Below are positions 22,380-29,344 of a stretch of DNA of 33,696 nt, in pieces. Under the pieces are notes generated by a model. The model saw only the letters and a program-made list of their open reading frames with translations, had not been told where the DNA came from and did no database searches. This stretch comes from a virus: IMG/VR virus record IMGVR_UViG_3300042542_003017, positions 1 to 33,696 of that record; one strand, given 5' to 3'. The first letter of the stretch is position 1. Each line of letters opens with the position of its first letter. The position numbers were made by a program, and so were the translations under genes.

Positions 22380-23273
22380 ATGCCTAATCCTATCATTCGC
22401 ATCAAACGCGGTTCCGGCACGCCGGTCTCGCTTCAAGTCGGGGAAGTAGCCTTCGACTCCACAAACAAGTCATTTTTCATCGGCACAGCCGAAGGCGTCC
22501 TGCCAATCGGCGGCGAGCACATCTTCGCAAAGAAGACCTTTGTTTCTGACGCAGTCGCAGCCGAGGCTTCGCTTCGCTCCGCAGCGGATTCGACCCTCAC
22601 CAGCAACCTCAATTCCGAGATCAGCCGCGCCACCGCAGCTGAAGGCGTCATCGCCGCAAACCTCGCAACTGAGATCAGCGACCGTGCCGCAGCGATCAGC
22701 TCAGAAGCCTCCGCTCGCTCCAGCGCAGACACGACCCTCGACGGCAAGATCACCGTCGAGAAAGGCCGAATTGATGCGATCCTCAGCGCCGCTGATGCCG
22801 ACAAAGACAGCTTCGCCGAGATCGTCAGCTTGATCAATTCGGTCGACACGACCAACGATTCCGCATTCGCAGGTTATGTAACCTCGAACAACGCAGCCCT
22901 CGCATCCGAAGTCTCGAGCCGCACCAGCGCCGACACAGCCCTCGGTGGCCGCATCGACACAGCCGAGTCCGCCGCGACAGCCCTCGCCACCCGCGTCACC
23001 GCAGCAGAGGCCGACATCAACACCGAAGAGTCCGCACGCGCAGCCGCCGACACGACTCTGCAGTCGAACATCACCGCCGAAGCAAGCACACGCTCCAGCG
23101 CTGACACGACTCTGCAAAGCAACATCACAGCCGAAGCCACCACCCGCGCTTCTGCCGACACCAGCTTGCAGACGAATATCACTAGCGAGGCAACCGCCCG
23201 CGCCAGTGCAGACGACGCGCTCGACGCTCGCCTGGACAGCCTCGAGGCCAGCATCGACGGCGGAACTTACTAA
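22380..23273 (+). CDS. Tail fibre with repetitive coiled-coil shaft
   Basis: The 297-residue product starts MPNPIIRIKRGSGTPVSLQV then GEVAFDSTNKSFFIGT, an N-terminal module shared in outline with the protein at 23359 and seen in phage receptor-binding proteins. From about residue 55 it becomes a long repetitive shaft of 15-residue units such as RSSADTTLQSNITAEA, giving a likely trimeric coiled coil. The DNA repeats as well as the protein, so it could change length by recombination. Strong expression is suggested by its C/A-rich leader. Confidence 0.8.
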   Translation: MPNPIIRIKRGSGTPVSLQVGEVAFDSTNKSFFIGTAEGVLPIGGEHIFAKKTFVSDAVAAEASLRSAADSTLTSNLNSEISRATAAEGVIAANLATEISDRAAAISSEASARSSADTTLDGKITVEKGRIDAILSAADADKDSFAEIVSLINSVDTTNDSAFAGYVTSNNAALASEVSSRTSADTALGGRIDTAESAATALATRVTAAEADINTEESARAAADTTLQSNITAEASTRSSADTTLQSNITAEATTRASADTSLQTNITSEATARASADDALDARLDSLEASIDGGTY

Positions 23274-23283
23274 GACCGCAACC

Positions 23284-23328
23284 ACTCCCCGGCGGGGCGG
23301 CCAATGCCGCCTCGCCAAGCGGGGGAGT
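23284..23328 (+). terminator. Long hairpin after the fibre gene
   Basis: ACTCCCC (23284-23290) pairs with GGGGAGT (23322-23328), and inside it GGCGGGGCGGC (23291-23301) pairs with GCCGCCTCGCC (23306-23316) with one G-U pair and a CAAT loop. It is very stable but is followed by TAAAAATC rather than a T-tract, so its role may be mRNA stabilisation or partial termination. Confidence 0.65.
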
Positions 23329-23358
23329 TAAAAATCTCCGCTGAATAAAAAAAGGCCC

Positions 23359-23739
23359 ATGCCAAACCCAACCATCATTCCGAAAAAGTCGGTCCAAGCC
23401 TCAGCCATACCGACGACCTCGCAGCTCGCCCTCGGCGAGATTTGCGTGAACCACGCCGACCGACGCATCTACTCGCGCAACCCCTCCACCGGCGAAGTCT
23501 ACAAGCTGGCCGGCACCAAAGACGCACCAGACCGAGTATGGTCTTTTGATATTTCGAGCGACGGCACCACCACCTTCCTCGGCTTCCTCCTTTACGCCGA
23601 CTTTCCCAACAACGGCAGCGTCTACGACTCCGAGTCCTGGGAAATCTCGAGGACAATTTTCAACGCCGCAGGCACCTCCAGCACCGAATCCAGCGCCACC
23701 GGCGCGTGGTCGAACAAAACCTCCCTCCAATTTTCTTAA
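23359..23739 (+). CDS. Short fibre-like protein, composite of two other fibres
   Basis: This 126-residue protein looks like a mini-fibre. Its first 50 residues (MPNPTIIPKKSVQASAIPTT ... LGEICVNHADRRIY) correspond to the start of the fibre at 22380. Its last 65 (WSFDISSDGTTTFLGFLLYA ... GAWSNKTSLQFS) correspond to the end of the fibre at 20469, with FD-x-SSDG-x-TT, LL-x-AD, NAAG and G-x-W-x-N shared. It contains the attachment and tip modules with no shaft between them. Confidence 0.75.
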   Translation: MPNPTIIPKKSVQASAIPTTSQLALGEICVNHADRRIYSRNPSTGEVYKLAGTKDAPDRVWSFDISSDGTTTFLGFLLYADFPNNGSVYDSESWEISRTIFNAAGTSSTESSATGAWSNKTSLQFS

Positions 23740-23757
23740 ACCCAAAAACCAAAAACC

Positions 23758-24042
23758 ATGAACGCTACCAACCCCATCGAAATCGCAGGAGTCCAATACC
23801 CGAAATTCTCGCTCAACTTGGCCATATCGGGCCGGTATCTAGGCGATGGTTCTTCAGACGCTTGCATTAACCTGCTCCTCACCCCCACACGCATTGAGGC
23901 GGGGGAGGTCATCACCGCGCCAGAAGCGTCAATCAGTCTCCTTCGCGGGAGTTTGAACGAGGTCACTGACCCCGCAGAGCAAGCCGCCATCGGTGCGATC
24001 CAAGCCGCGCTTCAAAACCTCCTCGCCGCGAAAGGACTCTAA
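23758..24042 (+). CDS. Tail-region hypothetical protein
   Basis: This 94-residue product (MNATNPIEIAGVQYPKFSLN...) has a beta-rich first half and a helical end (AAIGAIQAALQNLLAAKG). It follows an A/C-rich SD-less leader (AACCAAAAACCATG). I do not recognise the family. It sits 3 bases before the large spike gene and may be its partner. Confidence 0.65.
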   Translation: MNATNPIEIAGVQYPKFSLNLAISGRYLGDGSSDACINLLLTPTRIEAGEVITAPEASISLLRGSLNEVTDPAEQAAIGAIQAALQNLLAAKGL

Positions 24043-24045
24043 GCC

Positions 24046-26145
24046 ATGGCACTCATCGTATCTGCCGCAACAGGCAATTTTAACGCAGGAGCAACTTGGG
24101 TCGGCGGGGTCGTGCCGACCATTGGTGATGAAGCCCGCGCCTCGACGGGTCACACAATCACCATCACCGCAAATGCAACTTGCGATGAAGTCAGTAACGC
24201 AGGCACCGGTATTTTTACGCTGAACGATGGCATCACACTTACCGCCAATGTCACCAATAAAACGGCAACCGCTTCACGCGCCTGTATGCAATTTACGGCG
24301 TTATCCCCTGCGGTTGGAACAATCGTTGGGAATGTAACGAGCGGGCCAGCGGCCAGCACGATTGGTATTAACAATGTTAACACTGGCACTGTCAATATTA
24401 CTGGGAATGTAACCGGCGGAAGTGCGTCCACTGCATATGGAGCTTACAATTCAGCCACAGGCACAATTACCATAACGGGGAATGCAACCGGCGGAAGTGG
24501 CGCATCGTCCCACGCTGTGCAGGGTCAAGGAAACGGCACAATTACCATAACGGGAAATGCCACAGGCACAGTTGGATTTGGCGCAAACAATGTCGGCACC
24601 GGAACGATTACAATTTATGGAATCGCCACAGGCGGAAGTTCCGCCGTCGGCATCAACAATGCCTCGACTGGAACGGTCAATCTCGGTCGCGCAAAAGGTA
24701 ACACATATGGTCCCGGCAACACCAGCGGCCTTGTCGCAACAGTCGGCGCGGCAAACGCTGGCGTCGGGGTTATCGAAATCGAGCAACTCGAATACGGCAC
24801 ATTCGGCCAATCGCCAACAAGCGGCACAGGCATCCGGCTCAAGAAAGCTGGAAGCAATCTCGCTGTCTTTAATTTCTGCGACACCGCAGGCGCAAAGACT
24901 CTCATCGACGCAACGCAAAACGCAGCGATGCCAGCCGCCACCGATGTGCGCAGCGGCGTGAGCTACGCGAGCGGGGCGCTAACAGGCACATGCGCAGTCC
25001 CAGCCGCAGGGTCAGTGGCGCTGGGAGTCCCAGTAGGCGCAGGCTTTGGAACTGCTGTCCTCACGCCAGAAGCCGTTTGGGGCGCATCCACACGCACTCT
25101 GACAGCAGGCGCAGGCATCAGCGCCTCGGATGTGTGGGACTACGCAACTCGGTCGCTCACGACATCGAGCGGGCCGACTGCCGTCCAAATCCGGCAGGAA
25201 ATGGACAGCAACTCAACCAAGCTCGCCAACCTCGACGCCAGCATCTCGAGCCGTCTCGCCACCTCGGGATACACCGCCCCGACATCCGCCCCGAGCGTCT
25301 CCGACATCCGCACTGAGCTGTCCGTGGAACTCGGTCGCCTGGATGCCTCGGTGTCATCGCGTTTGGCAAGTGCGTCCTACACAGCGCCGACAACACCACC
25401 CACAGCAGCACAGATCGCAACGGCGGTTGAAGGATCGCTCCTCAACGAGGCAGACGGCCAAGCAGTCCTCAACGCCATCGTCGGCGCCATCGGGAACACC
25501 AACCTCAGCGAAGTCTCGCTCGTCGCCGCAGTCCGCGCCGACCTCGAGCGCAACGGCGGAAAGCTCGACAGCATCCCCACCGATGCCGCTCCGAGCGCGG
25601 CCTCTGTGGCAACAGCCGTCTGGTCCGCAAGCACCAAGGAAATCACCGGCGGCACGGTCACGACATTGACCAACTCGCCCGATGTGCCGACCGAATCCGA
25701 AATCGCCGCCCAAGTCCGCACCGAGCTCTCGGTCGAACTCGGCCGCATCGATGCCGCCGTCTCCAGCCGCCTCGCGCCATCCGGCACCTTGGCGACCGTC
25801 ACGACATTGACCAACGCACCCACCGTCCCAACCGCAGCCGCCATCGCCGACGAGGTGCGCGTGGAACTCGCCACCGAACTGGCTCGCCTCGACGCCCCGG
25901 TCAGCGGCGCAACAGCCCCAAGCGCCGCCACCGTGGCCACGGCAGTCCGCTCCGAGCTTTCGGTCGAGTTGGCCCGAGTCGACCAAGCCGTGAGCACCCG
26001 CCTCGCCGGTTCGGCCTACACGGCGCCAGCAAACAGCGATGTCGCCGCGATAAAAACGAAGACCGACGCAATCAATGTGGATCGCATCAACAACACCGCG
26101 ACCACGGCCATTGTCGGGAATCTTTTAGCTCAGGCGAATAGCTAA
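24046..26145 (+). CDS. Large tail fibre/spike with beta-helix-like repeats
   Basis: The 699-residue product is a probable receptor-binding spike. Residues about 90-220 contain at least five rungs of the form GT-[IV]-x-I-TGN-[AV]-TGG-S spaced by about 22-27 residues, typical of a right-handed beta-solenoid. Then come WGASTRTLTAG and VWDYATRSLT near residue 350, a motif pair found in several phage tail proteins. From about 380 to the end there are repeated IR-x-ELSVELGRLDASVSSRL units giving a helical shaft. The rung DNA is more AT-rich than the shaft DNA. Confidence 0.8.
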   Translation: MALIVSAATGNFNAGATWVGGVVPTIGDEARASTGHTITITANATCDEVSNAGTGIFTLNDGITLTANVTNKTATASRACMQFTALSPAVGTIVGNVTSGPAASTIGINNVNTGTVNITGNVTGGSASTAYGAYNSATGTITITGNATGGSGASSHAVQGQGNGTITITGNATGTVGFGANNVGTGTITIYGIATGGSSAVGINNASTGTVNLGRAKGNTYGPGNTSGLVATVGAANAGVGVIEIEQLEYGTFGQSPTSGTGIRLKKAGSNLAVFNFCDTAGAKTLIDATQNAAMPAATDVRSGVSYASGALTGTCAVPAAGSVALGVPVGAGFGTAVLTPEAVWGASTRTLTAGAGISASDVWDYATRSLTTSSGPTAVQIRQEMDSNSTKLANLDASISSRLATSGYTAPTSAPSVSDIRTELSVELGRLDASVSSRLASASYTAPTTPPTAAQIATAVEGSLLNEADGQAVLNAIVGAIGNTNLSEVSLVAAVRADLERNGGKLDSIPTDAAPSAASVATAVWSASTKEITGGTVTTLTNSPDVPTESEIAAQVRTELSVELGRIDAAVSSRLAPSGTLATVTTLTNAPTVPTAAAIADEVRVELATELARLDAPVSGATAPSAATVATAVRSELSVELARVDQAVSTRLAGSAYTAPANSDVAAIKTKTDAINVDRINNTATTAIVGNLLAQANS

Positions 26146-26414
26146 TGAGCACAGAAGTTGTCCGAAACAGACCAGGTGTAAAAATGAGCGTCGGCGAGTT
26201 CATCGCCGCGCTCGCCCTGGTGGCAACCGTCTTCTCGGCCTCCCAAGCGTGGTGGATTCTTCCCGAAAAAGTGAATCGCGTTGAAATCGAAAACGAAAAG
26301 CAGGAGCAGCGACTGCAAAAGATCGAATCCACCGCCGCCGACCGCGCCGAGACTTTGGCCCGCATCGATGAGCGCACAAAGCGCATCGAGCAAATCCTCG
26401 CCAACCGTCCGTGA
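26145..26414 (+). CDS. Membrane-anchored coiled-coil protein, i-spanin-like
   Basis: The 89-residue protein has one membrane segment at about residues 17-38 (FIAALALVATVFSASQAWWI) and then a continuous charged coiled coil to the end, the plan of an inner-membrane spanin with the coil in the periplasm. It opens the lysis cassette, and a lipoprotein gene lies 185 bases downstream. A holin accessory is the alternative. The start overlaps the spike stop (TAATG). Confidence 0.65.
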   Translation: MSTEVVRNRPGVKMSVGEFIAALALVATVFSASQAWWILPEKVNRVEIENEKQEQRLQKIESTAADRAETLARIDERTKRIEQILANRP

Positions 26415-26417
26415 GGC

Positions 26418-26438
26418 TTTGACACCACCGCCCATTCG
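26418..26438 (+). promoter_or_regulatory. TTTGACAC element before the holin gene
   Basis: TTTGACAC (26418-26425) is followed after 13 bases by the ATG of the holin-like gene. The spacing matches the GTG genes at 8847, 9138 and 13275, but no start-codon hairpin is evident here. Confidence 0.5.
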
Positions 26439-26603
26439 ATGAAAACCCTTCTCTCCCGGCTAAAGGAGCCCTCTACCATTCGCGGCCTCTGCATCCTCCT
26501 CGGGCTGGCAGGCATCAACCTCGAACCCGAGGCGGTCAACGCCATCACGAGCTTGACCATCGCCGCCCTCGGCGCGATCGAGCTTTTCCGAAAGGAAAAA
26601 TGA
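26439..26603 (+). CDS. Small holin-like protein
   Basis: The 54-residue product starts MKTLLSRLKEPSTIRGLCIL and has two short hydrophobic stretches (LCILLGLAGI and AITSLTIAALGAIELF) separated by a polar turn, ending FRKEK. The LKEPSTxRGL opening is typical of a family of small phage holins that permeabilise the inner membrane. It lies between the spanin-like gene and the lipoprotein gene and overlaps the latter by ATGA. Confidence 0.7.
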   Translation: MKTLLSRLKEPSTIRGLCILLGLAGINLEPEAVNAITSLTIAALGAIELFRKEK

Positions 26604-26779
26604 TCAACCCCGCCAAGTTCGCGGCGGCCATGATCCTCGCCGCTTTTCTTTTCCTAGCTTTGGCTCTCCTCACCGGGTGCTCGAGCTTCGGCCCGCTCAC
26701 TTTCTCGCTCGAGAGCGACTATGGCCGCTTTAGCTACCAACTCCCCAAGCTTCCAGATCGCACCCTCCGCGACAAATGA
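26600..26779 (+). CDS. Lipoprotein, o-spanin-like
   Basis: The 59-residue product has a signal peptide (MINPAKFAAAMILAAFLFLA then LALLTGC) with lipobox LTGC, so C27 would be lipidated and held in the outer membrane. The mature 33-residue part contains Pro and Tyr. This fits an outer-membrane spanin, which joins the i-spanin-like protein to fuse the membranes after peptidoglycan loss. It implies a Gram-negative host. Both ends overlap neighbours by ATGA. Confidence 0.75.
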   Translation: MINPAKFAAAMILAAFLFLALALLTGCSSFGPLTFSLESDYGRFSYQLPKLPDRTLRDK

Positions 26780-27381
26780 TCTCCCTCCTCGCCCGCTTCT
26801 TCATGCTGCCACACCCGGCGCAATCCCCCGCGCCCGCGCCTGAGCCGAAGCCCGCGAAGCCAGCATCAAAGCCAGCCAAAACCTCCGGCCTCCTCAAGCC
26901 CGAGCCGAAATACTACCAGCAAACCAACAAGCGCACGCCCAACATTTCAGCGGGCCGCGTCATCAAGCCGACGCATGTGATTTTACACCACACCTCCGGA
27001 GCCTACGCCGGATCCGTCTCCTGGTGCAGCGACCCCGTAAGCAAAGTCTCCTACCACTGCATAATCGCCAGAAACGGCAAACGAACCGCCCTCGCCCTCC
27101 CCACCCAGCGAACCTGGCACGCCGGAGTCTCCTCGTGGCAAGGCAGAAAAGATGTCAACAGCTTCTCCATCGGCCTCGCCTGGGAAGGTGATACCTACAC
27201 GACGCCCCTCTCCGAAGACGCCCTCCTCTCCACCGTGGAATACCTCCTGCCCATCCTGCGCGAGCACCACATTCCACTCGCCAACATCCTCCGCCACGCC
27301 GATGTCTCCCCCGGCCGCAAAGACGACTGCTCCCCAGCAGCCCACGCCGCCCTCCTAGCGGCTCTCAATAAAGTCCTTTAG
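26776..27381 (+). CDS. N-acetylmuramoyl-L-alanine amidase (endolysin)
   Basis: The 201-residue endolysin belongs to the Amidase_2/PGRP fold and cuts the bond between muramic acid and the peptide. Residues 1-12 are weakly hydrophobic and 14-45 form a Pro/Ala/Lys-rich linker, followed by the catalytic domain. H71 (in VILHHT) and H174 (in ILRHADVSPGRKDD) are the likely zinc ligands, with C185 as the third as in T7 lysozyme; Y93 and K182 are candidate catalytic residues. It ends the lysis cassette, and its stop touches the first integrase arm repeat. Confidence 0.9.
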   Translation: MISLLARFFMLPHPAQSPAPAPEPKPAKPASKPAKTSGLLKPEPKYYQQTNKRTPNISAGRVIKPTHVILHHTSGAYAGSVSWCSDPVSKVSYHCIIARNGKRTALALPTQRTWHAGVSSWQGRKDVNSFSIGLAWEGDTYTTPLSEDALLSTVEYLLPILREHHIPLANILRHADVSPGRKDDCSPAAHAALLAALNKVL

Positions 27382-27398
27382 GGCAACAACGGGCAACA
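27381..27398 (+). repeat. Left arm-type integrase sites, GGGCAACA x2
   Basis: GGGCAACA at 27381-27388 and 27391-27398, a spacing of one helical turn, lies left of the attachment core. The same octamer occurs three times to the right of the core. This arrangement is typical of arm sites for a tyrosine integrase. Confidence 0.65.
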
Positions 27399-27434
27399 CT
27401 CCCGTAAGTCATTGAAAAACAAACCCAAGAAATC

Positions 27435-27490
27435 GACTTAAAATCCGTTTTCGCGAAAGCGGAGTGCGGGTTCGAGTCCCGCCGCCGGCA
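27435..27490 (+). other. Phage attachment site core (attP), 3' half of tRNA-Leu(UAA)
   Basis: The core begins at the anticodon loop CTTAAAA (27437-27443; anticodon TAA), continues through a long variable arm, and has a perfect T-arm (GCGGG, TTCGAGT, CCCGC at 27466-27482) and acceptor strand CGCCGGC plus discriminator A (27490). The 5' half of a tRNA is missing, and the left half of the anticodon stem pairs poorly, which marks the point where phage sequence leaves the host gene. Integration here would restore the host tRNA 3' end. No CCA is encoded. Confidence 0.85.
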
Positions 27491-27600
27491 GAGCGACTTG
27501 TGACGATTTGAGCTAGGTTTTATGCGGGTTGGCGGGTGGTTGGCTTTCAGAAACTACAGGCGGCTATTGGCGGCTACTGGAAGAAAATAGTTGCGATTTC

Positions 27601-27628
27601 GGGCAACACGGGCAACAAGTGGGCAACA
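27601..27628 (+). repeat. Right arm-type integrase sites, GGGCAACA x3
   Basis: GGGCAACA occurs at 27601-27608, 27610-27617 and 27621-27628, just before the integrase ATG. Together with the two copies left of the core, they make five sites flanking attP, where the integrase's N-terminal domain would bind and could also repress its own gene. A separate tandem unit, GGCGGCTA-T/C-T, lies at about 27559-27580. Confidence 0.65.
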
Positions 27629-27632
27629 GACC

Positions 27633-28652
27633 ATGAGCGCCTTTATTGTCAGTCCCTATCCGCAGCGGCCCGGCACGCCTTGGAAGCTCACGATTCCGCA
27701 GAAAATTTTTGGGAAAAGGATTCGCCGGTTTTACCGCACCGAGGCGGAGGCTTGGGCGGCGGGGCCGGGGCTTTTGGAGAAACTTCAGAAGGGGGGGACG
27801 GATTCGCTCGCGGAGGAGCAGGTGAGCGGCATGTCTATGAAATCCGCGGTGCGGGATTACATCGCCTCCAAGGCGGGGGCTTCGGAGCGGCACAGGGAGA
27901 AACTGGAAAAAATATGTGGCGAGCTTTTGGACGCGTTCCCTGGCGCGGTGGCGGCGGTGTCGCCGATGCAGGCGGCGAGGGTCTTTGCGAAGATCAAGGG
28001 CGCGCCGACCACGCGGGCGGGGTGGCATCGTTACGCTTCGGGATTTTTTCGGTGGTGCGTCGATATGGAACTCCTCGACCGGAATCCATTTCGCCGCGTC
28101 GTGGCGCCGGAGGCTGAGAGTAAACGGTCACTGATTTCGGCGAAGGAACTGCGGGCGATTTTGGACGCGACAATGAGCGATGCGCTTCGCGCTTGGTTTT
28201 TGCTGGGTGCGTTTGCGGGCCTGCGGTCCATCGAGGTCCATCGCATGAGGTGGGAGGATGTCGATCCCAAGACCGGCCAGATCGAGGTGCGGCGGGAGGT
28301 TTCGAAACAATCAAGCGGCCTGCCGGAACGCATCGTGGATTTCACGGAGCCGATGAAAAAACGGAAGGAATTTTTCAAAGGAAAATCGGGGCTGATCGTG
28401 GTTGCGAAATCTCTCCGGTTGTATCGGGAGAGGGAGGCTTTGATTGAGCGGCTCAACAACGAGGGCGTGGTGCCGTGGGCCATGCTGCCGGAAAATGCCC
28501 TCCGGCACTCTTTCGCTACCTACCACCTCGGCCGCTGCCAGGATGCAGGCAAGACCGCGCACCAGCTCGGGCATTCCTCGACGGCGCTGGTTCTGAAAAC
28601 CTACGCGGTGCCTTCGCGCAAGGCGGACTGGCGGGCGTGGTGGAGGGTCTAG
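27633..28652 (+). CDS. int: Tyrosine recombinase, phage integrase
   Basis: The 339-residue enzyme integrates the phage at the tRNA-Leu core just upstream. Active-site residues visible are R198 with E201 (GLRSIEV), K225, R291 in NALRHSF, H314 in LGHSS and the nucleophile Y324. The usual first His of box II is Asn (N288), a change I recall from integrases of Verrucomicrobia and relatives. A core-binding SAM-like domain spans about 65-155. I chose the ATG after the arm repeats; a TTG 14 codons upstream would make the protein include the repeats. Confidence 0.92.
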   Translation: MSAFIVSPYPQRPGTPWKLTIPQKIFGKRIRRFYRTEAEAWAAGPGLLEKLQKGGTDSLAEEQVSGMSMKSAVRDYIASKAGASERHREKLEKICGELLDAFPGAVAAVSPMQAARVFAKIKGAPTTRAGWHRYASGFFRWCVDMELLDRNPFRRVVAPEAESKRSLISAKELRAILDATMSDALRAWFLLGAFAGLRSIEVHRMRWEDVDPKTGQIEVRREVSKQSSGLPERIVDFTEPMKKRKEFFKGKSGLIVVAKSLRLYREREALIERLNNEGVVPWAMLPENALRHSFATYHLGRCQDAGKTAHQLGHSSTALVLKTYAVPSRKADWRAWWRV

Positions 28653-28665
28653 GCGGTCAGGTCGA

Positions 28666-28995
28666 TTATTTCGCCTTGCCAGCCTGGAGGGAGTTCGCAG
28701 TTTCGGGAGTTGATAATCCACCATCGAAGGTCACGGATGGTGTGCGCACAATATTCGTGGACGCGCCCTGGGGGAGGGGGTGTCCCTTGGATTCGCGCCT
28801 TTCATAATCTGCCTTGTAGTGATAATCCCACGCGAGCCTCATGCACTTGCGTATGGCTTGGGATGGAACCATGTCGGTCTGGTTCACCTCGAACTCGTAT
28901 CGGATGATTTTGGCTAAAATATCCTGACATTCCGGGGTCAAAGAGACGCCCGGTTTTTTTACTTTTTCGCTGTCTGGTTTCTTGTGCCGACCCAC
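28666..28995 (-). CDS. Putative repressor, ribbon-helix-helix-like
   Basis: The only minus-strand gene encodes 109 residues starting (GTG) at GRHKKPDSEKVKKPGVSLTP. The start VSLTPECQDILAKIIRYEFE with PSQAIRKCMRLAWDYH after it suggests a strand-helix-helix DNA-binding fold. It is divergent from a small RHH gene and convergent with the integrase, the standard place of a lysogeny repressor. The longer frame upstream covers the operator region and the opposite gene, so the GTG is preferred. The C-terminal third is likely disordered. Confidence 0.65.
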   Translation of the reverse strand: MGRHKKPDSEKVKKPGVSLTPECQDILAKIIRYEFEVNQTDMVPSQAIRKCMRLAWDYHYKADYERRESKGHPLPQGASTNIVRTPSVTFDGGLSTPETANSLQAGKAK

Positions 28996-29182
28996 AACAA
29001 AAAAGAATGTCAGCGAATAGGTGCACCCTTGCAACCAATTATTTTTTTTCGGTGCACAAAAAAATATTTTCGCCCGCAAACCTTGTCCCCATGCGGATGT
29101 CAATAGAAATCTTCGTATGGGGTAAACACCCCATTGACTTTTTTTATTGATAAAAGTGCACCGAAATAAAAAAGTGCACCGC
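28996..29182. promoter_or_regulatory. Divergent control region of the lysogeny switch
   Basis: Four copies of a GTGCAC-centred site lie here: GGTGCACC at 29020-29027, CGGTGCAC at 29050-29057, GTGCACCG at 29156-29163 and GTGCACCG at 29174-29181. The pair next to each divergent gene could let one regulator control both. Between them is ATGGGGT-AAAC-ACCCCAT (29117-29134), a perfect 7-bp inverted repeat. TTGACT (29134-29139, + strand) and TTGACA (29103-29098, - strand) could be -35 boxes, but neither has a good -10 at the right distance. Confidence 0.65.
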
Positions 29183-29344
29183 ATGACAGCGAGCAACAAA
29201 AAACAGGGAGCGTGTTTCCCCATTGACCTCTGGCAGGAGATCAAGCGGGAAGCTGAAGCAAACGACACGACACTGAGCAAAGTGATCGTTCAAGCGGTCC
29301 GCGAAATGGTGGATCGGAAAAACAAACGGAGGGCGAAGAAATGA
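29183..29344 (+). CDS. Small ribbon-helix-helix regulator (Cro-like position)
   Basis: The 53-residue product (MTASNKKQGACFPIDLWQEI...) has a short strand (GACFPID), a helix (LWQEIKREAEAND) and a second helix (LSKVIVQAVREMVD), the ribbon-helix-helix plan. It is the first rightward gene, and one GTGCACC site lies directly before its ATG. By position it would act as an early repressor or antagonist of the leftward regulator. The ATG at the end of the operator is chosen over a TTG 36 bases upstream. Confidence 0.75.
   Translation: MTASNKKQGACFPIDLWQEIKREAEANDTTLSKVIVQAVREMVDRKNKRRAKK

Noticed and set aside
28996-29280. N-terminal extension of the minus-strand repressor frame to 204 residues
   Set aside because: The extra 95 residues would span the operator region and lie antisense to the start of the rightward gene; the reading is Phe/Cys-rich and unlike a regulator.
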